A stretch of 64,000 nucleotides of DNA, taken from NCBI RefSeq assembly GCF_001039355.2, contig NW_019773947.1, forward strand, positions 218,510-282,509, given 5' to 3'. Origin of the DNA: Lingula anatina. Lineage: Eukaryota > Brachiopoda > Lingulata > Lingulida > Lingulidae. Below the pieces are notes generated by a model, which did no database searches, had not been told where the DNA came from, and was given only the letters and a program-made list of their open reading frames with translations. Shown piece after piece: positions 1 to 15,000 of this stretch. The number at the start of each line of letters is the position of its first letter. Position 1 is the stretch's first letter. Both the position numbers and the translations under genes were made by a program.

Positions 1-3
1 ATA

Positions 4-200
4 TCACCTTTTTACAATTGTGCGAAAGGCTGGCGGCGGCCGAAACATTTCTGTGACATTCTGTATAAAGCAGCACATTAATACCAGGTTTTCTGTAGCG
101 AAAAAAGGGTCGACAAGGGCGTCGAGGTATTTGGTGGGCTGAAGGTCGGACAGGCCACCTGACAGTTTAGCTGCTTCGTGTGAGTTGAAGTTGACAAAAT
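4..200 (-). other. Possible coding fragment at window edge
   Basis: This short stretch is richer in G+C than its surroundings. On the minus strand it is open, with C-ending codons that look like coding sequence (Leu-Ser-Asp-Leu-Gln-Pro around 120-160). I do not recognise a family. The plus strand is also open behind an acceptor-like tract near 105, so the strand is uncertain. It may be an edge exon or an old repeat. Confidence 0.2.
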
Positions 201-207
201 GGCATCG

Positions 208-511
208 TCTGAAATGACCTTTAATAGATTTGGTAGTATTAAGCATATCTTTGCATCATTTTTTAAACATTTCTGTGAAGTGTTCAAAATGTTTTAATAT
301 TCTGAGAATACAAATAAAGACACACTGTTTGATTGATATTTGTTTTATTGATTGCTATACCAAATGAATGCATGAAATAACCTTAAATAGATTTGGTAAT
401 ATGAAGTATATCAATTCATGACTTTTTTTACATTTCTACGAAGTATTCACAATGCTTTAATATTTTGAGAGCATGGATAAAGACATATTGTTAGTTTGAT
501 ATGTGTTTCTG
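208..511. repeat. Diverged tandem duplication (two ~140-bp units)
   Basis: Bases 208-349 and 373-511 align throughout. Each begins with a TGAAAT-acCTT-aATAGATTTGGTA block, continues through ACATTTCT-GAAGT-TTCA-AATG-TTTAATATT, and ends with ATAAAGACA. By eye identity is about 80 percent with small gaps, so the duplication is old. No coding content is seen. Confidence 0.6.
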
Positions 512-1586
512 TGGTTAAATTTGTGTTTCCAGCTGTGTACTGACAGCATTCCTTTACTTAAGCAGTTTTTTTTTTTTGGACTGTTTTTTTTTTTTCGCCC
601 TCTCGCACCGATTTTGGGGTACTCAGAGGATGTCATCCATAAAAATAAAAAAGTGTGGCCTTAATTGATATTGCTTCCATATAGATCAAAATACATAGCA
701 ACAGGATGTTAAAAGTGGAAGAAATCTGTGCATCTCTAAATTTTCCCTCTTCTACATGTATAAACATTTATGTACTTTCCACTATCCCTGTCCTATTCTT
801 CATATTAAAGAGGAAATGATACAAAATGGGTAAAATTCTCATACCCAAGTTCTGTAAACATATACACTGTACTAGAGCATTTTGAGTATGCAAAACTGTA
901 GTGAATATATAGGATGCCTAGTTATTTATGTATATAAACAATTTTAATACAGTATAAATTTTGGTAAAATTGTTTGATTGGCTAATTTACCATATTGTCA
1001 GAAATGAAATTTAAGTAGATAGATAACTAAACAAAACCACAAATCTGACAATTATAACTGATAGTATCCAGAAAATGTTTGAAAGCCGAAAAAATACAAA
1101 AATTTGCTACAAGAAGATATCTTCCATGTTTACTGTTTACAGTTGGGATGATCGTGACCTTGAAAATTAACCAATCACATCACAGCATTTGGAGGTGTGT
1201 CTATGATGCACCTGAACTTTGTCCTTCAAATATCGGTTCTGACGAACGAGGACATCTACAAGGTGAGGGTCAAAACACTCGATCAGGCTGTCAGTTCTCA
1301 TTCATGTTATATGAATATAAGATCTTTGCTCACAAAATATGGTCTCGGGCATTTTCTATCCGTCACCCCACTTGATCATGCCATATCGCCAGACTTCATA
1401 CGATGTAAACAAATAATTTGACCAATCATACCGGCATAAAAGTTTGATATCGAATAGCTACAGCTAGTGCAAACATACCCAGACTGCTCATATGATTAGC
1501 TACATAAGCCAATGGACAGTTAATAATTAAATCTTCTTAATTTTGATATTTAGTTAAAACTTTACACCCTTACGAATGTTGCCTTG
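512..1586. other. Intergenic, no gene seen
   Basis: AT-rich sequence with T runs near 570-595. The short open frames at 1079-1421 overlap each other and have no recognisable domain. I see no RNA gene or transposon here. Confidence 0.5.
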
Positions 1587-1751
1587 CTAAGGGCTGTACT
1601 GTCTGTAGCCGTACTGCCTTAATTTTGCATTACCTGCGATTGCTCCTTTCAGCAGTTTCTGAGCTGAAGGTCCCCCACTTTTTCCTCTTCCTCCAGCTGG
1701 TGTTGATACAACATTCGACTGGATAGATTTGGGTTTTTCTCCGCGATCCAT
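1587..1751 (-). CDS. Hypothetical small basic protein, divergent from TEKT1
   Basis: A 54-residue frame begins at the ATG whose complement is 1749-1751 and ends at a stop at 1587. It is rich in Gly, Lys, Arg and Ser, with a Gly-rich centre and a Tyr/Arg/Gln-rich tail (RQYGYRQYSP). There is no signal peptide or membrane segment. The base composition is higher in G+C than the flanks, which favours real coding. Its 5' end lies roughly 250-300 bp from the likely TEKT1 first exon, in divergent orientation, so the two could share a promoter. I do not recognise the family. It could equally be a chance frame. Confidence 0.35.
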   Translation of the reverse strand: MDRGEKPKSIQSNVVSTPAGGRGKSGGPSAQKLLKGAIAGNAKLRQYGYRQYSP

Positions 1752-2090
1752 CCTAACTAATAAGCATGTAGTAGAAGCTTGGTACACGGACCAGTCAAGT
1801 TTGTGCCATACAGAGACGATACTGAACTTTGACCTTCAGTACCGCGAAATCTCGCGTGAAATTCCTTGCTTTAAAAAAATAGAGGGCAGCACTTTGTTGC
1901 TCTGTAAAACAATTGTGTTCCTGCTGCTGCCCCCTTTTGGTAAAATTGGAAAACCTTTGTTTTGTTTTAGCAACGTGACTGTTGCTATGTTACTGGGTCT
2001 ATGAAAGCAGCAACACGTCTTTCATTCGTAAGCAGAGTTTAGACGGATCAGTCTGCTGAACTTGTGGTGTTACAGTGACAATTCAAAAAG
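1752..2090 (+). promoter_or_regulatory. TEKT1: TEKT1 5' region and non-coding first exon end
   Basis: A strong splice donor (AAAAAG followed by GTAAGC) lies at 2090/2091 and fits the end of a 5'-UTR exon, because the next acceptor is at 2537, just before the TEKT1 ATG. Upstream at about 1970-1986 are two inverted half-sites, AGCAAC and GTTGCT, 6 bp apart. They resemble RFX half-sites, but their divergent arrangement is not a canonical X-box. The transcription start is not visible. Confidence 0.4.
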
Positions 2091-2549
2091 GTAAGCATAA
2101 ACTCAAGATATTTTAAACGAAACGATCTCGAAGGAATATGAACAAACAATTTTGAATAAAACGTTGAAATAAGAATTTGATGAATCGATTATTTTTGCCA
2201 TTGCCGAGATGTAAAACTTTTTAATGCCACTCACACTTACTTAGATTTAGTTGTAGTCGAATCTAAATATTCAGTTGTGTTTATTGATATTCTCTATAAA
2301 TCTATACAATCTAAATCTGCATAATTGTGGAGACTCTTTGTAAATACTCAGTAGACACAAACATATAAAGAAAAAATTTATGCATACTTGTTTATCCGTA
2401 TTATTTGTTTGATTGTAATTGTTTTAGTGGTTTACCGGTGACACATTTTTGTAAGTTCATCTGTGTTCTTGAGGAACAAAGATCAAACAAGTCAAATACA
2501 GTGAGAAATATAATAAGCAGTTTAACAATTTTTTCAGACTCTCATCAGA

Positions 2550-4910
<2,361 letters not shown>

Positions 4911-5785
4911 AATGTAAATGGACACAAATTAGAGAAAATTAGGAATTGGGATGAACTTATAATGACTGCATCATGGCATAATATATGAACTATGGAGTTA
5001 ATGATTGTGAAAATAGTAAACCAGAAGATCGGAATATTGTGTGCACCTTAGCTTTATATGTGGCATAAGTTTTGTTCTTGCTGGTAAATGAATTTTCTTT
5101 TAATATGCTTCTGTTCCAGTTTACTTTTAGTCAAAGATGCAGTATGTTATGATCTTTCAATTTATTTTCATTCATATGTAAAGAACATGTCATGTACATC
5201 TGTAAATAAATATAACATATACACATATTATGCATTTTCTTGGGTTTTTACTAATGTTAAAATGCATCAAGAAAATTCAATAATATTATTTCTGTAACTT
5301 AACTAACATTTTAAAATATATTGTAAAAAAGAAAAGTCATTTATCATTAGAATAAACAAACGAAGCTTTCATCTATGTTTTTCATAAGACAACACTTTGC
5401 AATTTTCCATATAACCATTGTATATTTTGGATTAATTTATCTGATCAGTTAAATTCTTTAATTTTTCAAATTTTTTTTAGATAACTGAACATGGAGTTTT
5501 GTGCCCTCAAAAAACACATAATGCACATGAGTTAGGGTCTGCACAATGATATATCTGAAAAATAATCACCATTTTAGGTCATGTTTAAGAAAAAATGTTT
5601 ATCTTTTATTTTCATTGCAATGGCAAATGTATAGTTCTCATGGTACTCCTGTGAAGATCCACTAAAATAAAATTTTCCTAGCATTCAAATTATACATTGG
5701 CTTCTGCCAAATGCATGTAACTGATTTATCAGCACACATTTTTTTCAATCCATAAAATCAAAATATCCTCATCACTTTGAGCCTT
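4911..5785. other. Tail-to-tail intergenic region, TEKT1 / TRMT2A 3' UTRs
   Basis: This holds the 3' ends of two convergent genes. AATAAA on the plus strand at 5215-5220 would serve TEKT1. A minus-strand AATAAA (TTTATT at 5605-5610) is a candidate for TRMT2A. Nothing else is seen. Confidence 0.5.
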
Positions 5786-8700
5786 TAACCAGGGTTGTAT
5801 CTTTCAAAGAGAACAACAAGTTCACAATGACTAGTGTGTGGAAACAGGTCCACAGGTATGGCTTTCACTGGTATAAATGGGGGACCCTTCATCTTCTTAG
5901 ACTCTGGGCGTACAAAGCTAAAAAAAAAAAAATGAAAGAAAACTTGAATTAATTTCTGATGAACAACGTCATTTCAATGTTTCTGTGTAACTTACTTTAA
6001 GCTAAGTATACTTAAATCTATATAGACAAAAAATGCAGTCAACATGAGCTGCAATTTTTTCTCAAGTCCAAAGTAGTGCACTTACTCTAAAAAATTTGAC
6101 TGTACAACACTTTTGGGGCTACAAGACACAAATATCACTCTATTCAAAGCATGGCATCTCCTGATAGCATGGATAACCTTGGGGTCTGAAAGTGAAAGCA
6201 ATCAGCAATGTAATTATGAACTAGTTCTACATTTATCACAATTAAATTGTATTAAATACAACATTACCTTGCATAATACCACTCTATTAAAATAATTCAT
6301 TAAGCAAACCTTATGGCTTTTAAGTTATTTTTTTCAGATAGTCAGCACATTAAAACAATATTTCTTAAACTACACAATCATTTCCTTTCAAAAATGCCAG
6401 AAAAATATATTATTGTGCCAGCTATGTGAATGTAGTATGAAGTACAAATAATCACAAACTATTTCTTACGTAGGCCTGCCCTGGGAGGATCTACCACTGC
6501 TACTGCATTTCCCCAGCATGGACGGCTGGATACCAGTTCAGGGAGAACATCCTCTGCTTTGCCACAGTGGAATTCCACATTGCTGATATCTAAAAAATAA
6601 TTGACATTATTATTATTATTATGAAATTTTAGTCACCTGAATCACATTTGGAAATTCACATTTTATTGTTCTCGGCTACATTTACAAACTATATACAGGC
6701 AATTTTAATTCACTACAAGCATGCATACACACAAAACAGGGAAAAAATTGCACAGTTTCATGACTGCTGGATTTAGTGCTTCATAAAACATATCACCTAC
6801 CATTTAGTTGTGCATTATGTTTGGCATCCTCAATGGCCTGTGGCACCATCTCTATACCTATTACCTTCTTCACTCTCTGAAAATAAAGTGGAAATTCAAC
6901 CCTAATTAATTAAAGATCTCTTAAAGTTGTTAACTAAATAACCACTTCAGACACTCAGAATCCAAAACATATATTATGAAAGAAATATTTAAATATGTCT
7001 ACTTCATGGCAGACCACATGCCACCTGCATTCTCTGACAAGAAAATGTTAAGGTAGGCACTATTTAATTCTAAATAGAAGTAGCTATTACACTTTCCAGA
7101 GCACAAGCACATTTTAGTAGAAAAGCTCTTCATCTTCAGTAAGTTAATGCCATACCTTTAAAGACTGTATGAAGCATCAAGAATAATACAAGATTTCTTT
7201 ATAAAAGACATAAAATTTAAGCTAACCTTGGCCAATGTAAGTCCAATAGTGCCCGTTCCACAACAAATGTCTAAGACGGTGACATCAGTGTTGATATTCT
7301 CTAAGCACCAGTCACCAACAACTTGATACAACACCTCAGTGGCCAGAGTGTTCACTGTGGAAGAAAGGTAGATGTTTTATCTTAACATTCTGTGCTCTAG
7401 GATTAAATCGAATTCCATCTCCGAAATTACCGAAAAGTTGCACTTGATCTACCATATACCAAGACATGAAAAGAAAATGAAATATAACTTGCCAATAACA
7501 ATACAACAATAAATGTAAACAAAGGATTTCAATGCAAAATTCAACTCTGATATGTGCACAATGAATATGTTTACCTTGAAAGAATGCATCTGGAGATATC
7601 CTGAAGGTAAGACCAAGTAGCTCCTCAGATATGTGCTGTAAAATAATAAAATAATTGTTATTATTTCCAACTTTAAGGCAGGCAGACAAAATAGCAATTT
7701 TTCTTGCCAATCGTAATTTCAATAATTTCAATTGTAATGAATGTAGTCATTTTAATGCCAGTTTGTCTGATCTTGGTGCCATCATCACATAAAATATACA
7801 CATGGTTGTGCACTCTTGCTACTTCCTGTATCAGTGAAATAACTAAGTAAAAGGGCAAAAATCATTTATCAATCAGAACAAAACTCATAACTATAATCCA
7901 CTAAACACACTACTTGGGATCATGTTGATGCACAGGCAACAATGTAACAGCCTGATGTCCCATTCTGGTGTTAACTGGAGTCTATATTGTACCTGTTCTC
8001 CGTGTAGAAGCTCAAAAGCTGGTTCACTGTCTCCACCAGTAACCCTAGGTTGGAAAAACAAAATATAATAAATGGAATAATATGAAAATAATTCAATAAC
8101 TGTTTATCTCTTTACAGAAAACAAAATATGTGAACTAAACCTAGAGTGAAAATACTTTTAAAACAAATATAAAATCAATACTGCAAAATAAAGAGAAAAA
8201 CAAATAATGCTTTGATGTTCTTAGAAAAAACATTGGAATTTTATTTTAAATATTGTCAACAAATTAAACATACCTTGAAGATGATGCTTGAAAATACAGA
8301 GAAGTTATTCCACATGATTTTCCACCACCAGATACAAAATATTCTACCAGAGACTGTTTCTCTAATGCAAGTTCTTCCTGAATTAAAATGTACATATCTA
8401 AAATAAATTTTTCTACAAAGTGTATTAGGTTTTCAGTCTAACTTGTGTGTTAAGTTCCCAAAAAAGAATAGAAATAGTTCAAAAGATGGGTCTTTTTTTT
8501 TAAATGCATCAATAAAGAATTTCATTTTGCAGGTAGAATATTGCACTTACCAAAAAATTTGAGGAATACGTACTCCATAAATTACTTCTATAAGACCCAG
8601 AAACTAAACTTTTGAATAACTTGATATGAAGTTCACATCTGAAAGCAATCAAACTGAAACCAAACCTCAGTTAGTGACTGTGGATGAAATATTATAATTG

Positions 8701-9006
8701 CCATCAGATCTTTCCCCTGACACGTGCGGGCAGTCAGTTGTCTGTAGTGTCCAACTTGGAGTTCTGGATCAAACACTCCATATTTGGAAGTCTGAATATA
8801 ATCTTGTAGAGCCTGAAAATTAAATTACAAAAAATGTGTTCGATGTTATTTTGCAGGCTTGTTTTTTTCTATTATAACTGCCAAAAGTTTGTTGATTTTC
8901 AAGTACTTCTTACATATCAGATTCTCAAAGAGAGAAGCAAGCATTTTTCCTTCCAACTTCTGCACCCTTCTTGCTAAAATGGATAAGGGTAATTATATTC
9001 AGACCA

Positions 9007-9080
<74 letters not shown>

Positions 9081-12000
9081 GAAATCAGTTTATGACAGGC
9101 AGTCTTACCCACCTTAGCCAGGTCTTTCATACTCTGAGGTAAGTTGATACAACCACTGGGCTCTGTCACTACACAAGTACCATCTCTGTAGCGCCCCATG
9201 CGGAAACCAACAACTTTGCCTGAAGATACAGTCAATATGCTCACAGATAAACAACGCAAACTTGATGTTTTGGTTAAATCATCCTACACCTTTAAAACTA
9301 ATTAAAGATCAAAAATTTATCCAATGTGAAAGATCTACTTACCACCATCACTTCCTTTTCCAATAGTGAACTCACATTTGTTTCTATAACTTTCAAGGAT
9401 TGGCTGAAAAAAAATCTAAACGTTATTTCCCACAAATGGAATCCATTGACTGATATCATTAAAAGCTCACAACTGAGACTGGGTGATCTTGTGTGTCACA
9501 AATACTGATATGAAACACATCCAGTACATGCTACAAAATGAAAAATCATTGCAGATGAGATCAGCTTAATTTTTTCAGGGTTCAGGTCTACATTTCTTTT
9601 TATATCTGTTTCAAAATTTTAAGATTGCCTACCATACTGACATGCATTAAAGTTCTAAAAACACACATCTCTTACTGATGGTTTGATTTCCAGTAAAGTG
9701 CAGCATTTTAACTGATGTGTTTTTCTGAAAAGAAAATAAAATGTTAGAATAAACTTAACATTTGCTAACAGTAAACAGTGAATATGTAACATTGGGGGCC
9801 AGCTTTAAGTCTAAAAAAATGGATTAAGAAAAAAAAAAGCATTTCTCTTTGCTTCTTCACATATTAAAAATAAAACTGTCACCGTGACATCGCAATTACC
9901 TCTGATTTTGTATCCAAGACTTCAAATCCAGGTTCCCCTTTTCAATGACATGTGCAAACTTCTTCAATATACCATCCATTTCTGTTTGTTTGGTCTTAAA
10001 CATAAAGAGTATGATTTTTAAAGCAAATTGAAGTACTGATATAAACACAGATGAGACTGTCATTTAGAGAAAAAGTTAGAAAAAATATGGCATGGGGTCC
10101 AGTGAGCAACCTAGGCCAATAATATTTTTGGCTCCTGAAAAGTCAGAAATCCGTCGACAGTCAAGAAAATCTCATCCCTGTATAGAGAACAAGGGATTTA
10201 CCACTTACTTCACCACTACTAAAAATTACTGCAAATACTTAGGTTTTCTGCACAATCAACACTCTAAAACCTATAAGAAGAATTACCTGTATTTGCTCCT
10301 CGTATGGAACTTGCCACAGTGGAGTTACAACATTATTCAGTCTACATGAAATGAATAGAGTAATGTGTTTATCAAAATGTACATTTATTTACATATAACT
10401 GTAATAAAATAACAAAAAAAGCAGGAAGCCCTAATAGTATTAGTAGTAAAAGGTGCACACGCAGTGAATGAATTGTGCATGCACAAACCGCTTTCGAAGA
10501 CAGCAGAGCGTAAAACTGAACACAAAGAACAGACAAAAAACGAAGTTAAAATCGCGTTTTGACGAATAATATATACATCTAATGGTGATGATTATTAAAG
10601 ATAAACAATTTTAGACACCACTCTTATATCATCTCAAAAACTATGATAGTACCTCCCCTTGGTTTGTATGCCACTTTAAATAACACTCAAGGTATATATT
10701 TCTGAGTGTGAATAGAGTGTGAATCTGCATAGGTCTTTTAAATTTTATATACCTTTCCTGTGGTGGAAGCTTATCCTCTTCTTGATTATCTGTGCCTGAT
10801 CTGGCCTTCTTTGCTTGAGGTTCATCTGTATCTATTGTAAAAAGATAATTCCTTTCATGTCACCACTGTTCTTTAGAACTCTCTGTCCTCACCTCTTCTT
10901 TTTATTTAAAAAGCAACCTTCTAAAAAAAACTTATTTTCAAATAATCAAAAAAGTATATCTTAAATATAAGACCCTAAAAACTCATCTACCAGTTATGTG
11001 TAAAGAAGAATTTTAATTCATACCCTGTTGTTGTACCTCCAGCTGTCTCTTTATGAATGGATCTGCTGCAGGATTGGCTTTCTATGTGGAAAAATAGTAT
11101 GTACTAAAACACGCCTGATGAAATCTGACAAATTGTTCGAAGCAAAAACAGACATCATTACATTACCATTGACATATTTAGTTATGCAATTTTTGGGCAA
11201 GCATTATTATTTTAAAACTAGCATCTGATCATTGTTGATCAAATTTATGCAAATGTTAAACAAATAGTTTCTCAATTTTATAATTTTAAGTCTTCTTAAT
11301 GAAGAATCAAAAACTATTTTGATAATTATCACCAAGTTTTGTAAGGGTCTTTAACAGATATAAAGCCTTGTACCTTTGCCTGCAAAACCTGTCCTTTCCA
11401 CTGATGACCATTTAAGACATTCAAACCTTTCTGGCGATCTTCCTCATTTCTAAAACACAAAAATTCACGTAATTCTTCTTAACACACATCCACACGCAAG
11501 TATGTCCTATGTGTGTGTGTGTTAACATGTAACACATTCCTGAAATTATCATTAAAAATCGATTTCATCTTAAAAACAGTTGACTTCTGTACTGTTTTGA
11601 AATTTCCTTTTTTGATCTAAAATTGTTTTAGTCACCTCTTAAATATAGTGTCTGAAAAAAAAATTAATCAAACAGAGACATGTACACAATTTCTTTCCAT
11701 AAATTAAAGATTATCATGAAATTATAATCTTATTTATGAACTGTACATATACGGTCATGGGGGTCACTCGTACTATCTTGTGTGTCTATGGAGACGACGA
11801 TGCATACATTATGTTCCGGCTGCTGCATCGGAAAAACACGAACATGAAGTCACGTGATATCAATAGACAAAGCACAGACGTAACATTTGGCGGTAAAGTA
11901 TAAAAGGAGGGTGGACAAAGCGGACACAACAAAGGAAAGGTAAATCGGATATTAAACAGAAAGTCCAACAAGAAAAGGTAAGGTGACGTCTTCTATATAT

Positions 12001-15000
12001 AACGCTTTCACATTATGTGATGAATTGGATAGGTACAAGTTTTTTATTTTGTAAAAATATTTATATTAAGCTATATAAATTAAGATAAATTAGGCTAAGC
12101 GTCTTTATTTATTCATATTCAATAACATTGGGAAAGGAAAAAATTTATAATCAAATCTACCTAACATTAATATATTTAAAACAATTATATAACAAACGTG
12201 TTCGTCCTATAATTTAAGTTCAATTTAAAGAAGATAAAATTATACTCAGCAAGTATGAACGAATAAAATATAAATTTATATGCCAGTATACTTAACAGAT
12301 TAAATAATAAAAAGTCCACCCTCCAAAGATATATTACATTTATTACAGCTCATGGATACTCGCAATATTTTGATAGTGGGAAGTAGTATTATTAGAGACT
12401 TACAGTGGACAACAAATTATTTTTTCAATCTACGGGGCCCAAGAATTTCATATTTTGCTAGGGGAGGGGCTACCATCCAAACTATAGGTAATGATCCGTA
12501 CTTTTGGGAGGCTTTAGAAGAAAAAGACTTCATATATTTTCAATTAGGAGGAAATGACATAAAAATCTTCTCTTCACCAAAACAAGTTCGAGACAAAATA
12601 ATACTTCTCATACTAGCAATAAAACAACGTCATCGAAACATTCAAATATATTGGGGACAGTTATTGCGTCGTGCTGCTTCAAACACAAGCAGGTTTATAC
12701 ACAACAGCCAACAGGAAAAAGACTATAACGATCAAGTTTGGCTGATAAATGATAGCATACAATCTACGGTAGATGATCTTGGAGGAGTTTATTTTTGGAC
12801 CCATCGGAGAATAAATGACTGCTGGAGGGAATGTTTGAGGAGTGACGGAACACATTTGAATGACAAAGGAACAAAGAAATTATGGCGATCTATTCGGGGT
12901 GCTATTATTTTCTCTGCACCTATATACCGTAAGTATGAGTGGATATGCATGGGCATAAACCTTACTATATATACTCCTTGACCATATATATAGGAGATAC
13001 GCATTGTTTATTTAAGATTTCGTGTCAGTATTTTACGTGATTTTGGGAATAAGATGCATGGGCACAAAATGAATATTTACCTAAAGTGCATGACGCTTCA
13101 TGCCCGTATTAGCGTTTTAAGTGAGGTGCATGACGCTTCGTGCCCGTATCACTATATATATAAAGTGCATGACGCTTCATGCCCGTATTGTTCAGTGTTA
13201 TATGTGAGGTGCATGACACTTCGTGCCCGTATCACTATGTATATAAAGTGCATGACGCTTCATGCCCGTATTGTTCAGTTTATATGTGAGGTGCATGACG
13301 CTTCGTGCCCGTATCACACTATGTATATAAGTGCATGACGCTTCATGCCCGTATTGTTCATTATTATATGTGAGGTGCATGACGCTTCGTGCCCGTATCA
13401 CACTATATATATATATTAAGTGCATGACGCTTCATGCCTGTAATAATATACTAATTGGCTGGCAGGGCCTATCTCTGCTCTGGGAGTCACTGGCACCCAT
13501 AGAATACTAACATTTTTCAGGTCATGAGTCAACCTCCATCTATACCTCCACCTCATCAAGGATTCATCAGGAAACTACTGATAGAAACTCCAGATCAGTC
13601 ATGGAAGCAAGAAGACGGAGAAATCCCAGGGCCTTCATGGAGGGTAGATACAACAGACACAATTGCACATCAAGGCATGGGCCACACGGAGGCAGGAGAG
13701 AACGCGTCGCGACCGCTAGACAGGGGTCTAGCACAGCACACCGTTACAACCAACGCAGACGCTAATCAACAATCTCCCGTTCAGCAAAATTCTTCTACTC
13801 AGTATTTGGTTCTTACTCTTCCAAATGATTACAACGGTGATCCTCTTGTATTACAACAAGCAATACAACAAGCCACACAACAACAAAATACCTGGGAAAA
13901 TCCAGGGGTACATCAACCAACGCCCCAAATAAATGATACACAAAGAATAGGAGATAATTCTACTAATTTAAATATGGTAGGGACCAACACAGTTAATGAC
14001 ACGATTGCGGGATATATGGGTATTCCGCAAACTACAGGTACGTCATTCTTTCCTTCAATCACTCAACATGTAACACAGGCAGTTAAACAAAAAATTTGGA
14101 ATAAAGAATATGTTTCTTTTAAGTCATTGATACCAATTACATCCAACACTCTTACTGAAAATGAAAAAGGGGATGAAGATCAATTTATTCAAAAACGAGT
14201 GGTAGATGATGAAGGAAATTCACATATAGTACTGGCTCCTGCTAATAAAAAGTCCACAATATTGTCAAAACAACAATGGCAAGTAGCGTTTTCCATTTTT
14301 AGTAAAATTTATGTAGAAAAATATCCAAATGAGGCTGGAGCTTTGTTTAGTTACCTAAACAGAATTTTGGAAATGCAAATGTTGAATGATTCAAATTGGC
14401 AATTATACGATGAAAAATTTAGGCAAAATCAACAGCAACCAGGATTCTTTTGGGAAGATCCTAATGGAATTTTATTGGCAGAAATTAGATTTATAAATCG
14501 CCCCATCACGACACAAAGAAAAATGGGCATATGTTTCAGATGGAACAAGGGTAATCTATGTAGTGGAGCAGCATGTAGATATAGTCATGCATGCATGATA
14601 TGTAACGGCGGTCATCCGATGGTACAATGTCCACGAAAGAATGATCAAAATATCAATACTTACAAATTTCGTGATTCAGGATCACGATTTCCTCGCACAT
14701 TTCCTTATTCAAAAAGGGCGAGATATTACCGTAGATGAAACTAGATCAACAATATTTGAAGATCAAATGCAATGCATAATAGAAGAAAATAAGTTTACAT
14801 TAGAAATAGAAACAGATATTGTCACACCAATTTCTCCAACTGTATTTGAGGAATATCTAAAAGAATACCATTGTGATACTAAAACATTTTTGATAGAAGG
14901 CATCACTCAGGGGTTTAAAATCCCATACAATGGTCCATTGCCAAAAAATTCTAGTAGCAATTTGAAATCAACAATGGATTTTCCACAAGCATTAGATGAG

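Noticed and set aside
1960-1990. RFX X-box upstream of TEKT1
   Set aside because: The half-sites AGCAAC and GTTGCT are present but point away from each other with a 6-bp gap, unlike the canonical X-box. Noted only as suggestive.
8999-9259. Frames rich in alternating Tyr and Ile
   Set aside because: They are (TA)n microsatellite translations. Only the part at 9113-9219 is a real TRMT2A exon.
11786-11971. 61-codon minus-strand frame, also present at 18855-19040
   Set aside because: It is identical in both places only because A1 and A2 are identical repeats, and it runs over the TATA box and splice donor.
13054-13425. Two overlapping open frames (94 and 75 codons) on opposite strands
   Set aside because: They are translations of the hairpin repeat, which lacks stops, and contain no independent coding signal.
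13086-13444. CRISPR-like array (regular repeats with spacers)
   Set aside because: The spacers themselves repeat in two alternating types, the host is an animal, and the array lies inside a retrotransposon. It is a dimeric tandem repeat with hairpins.
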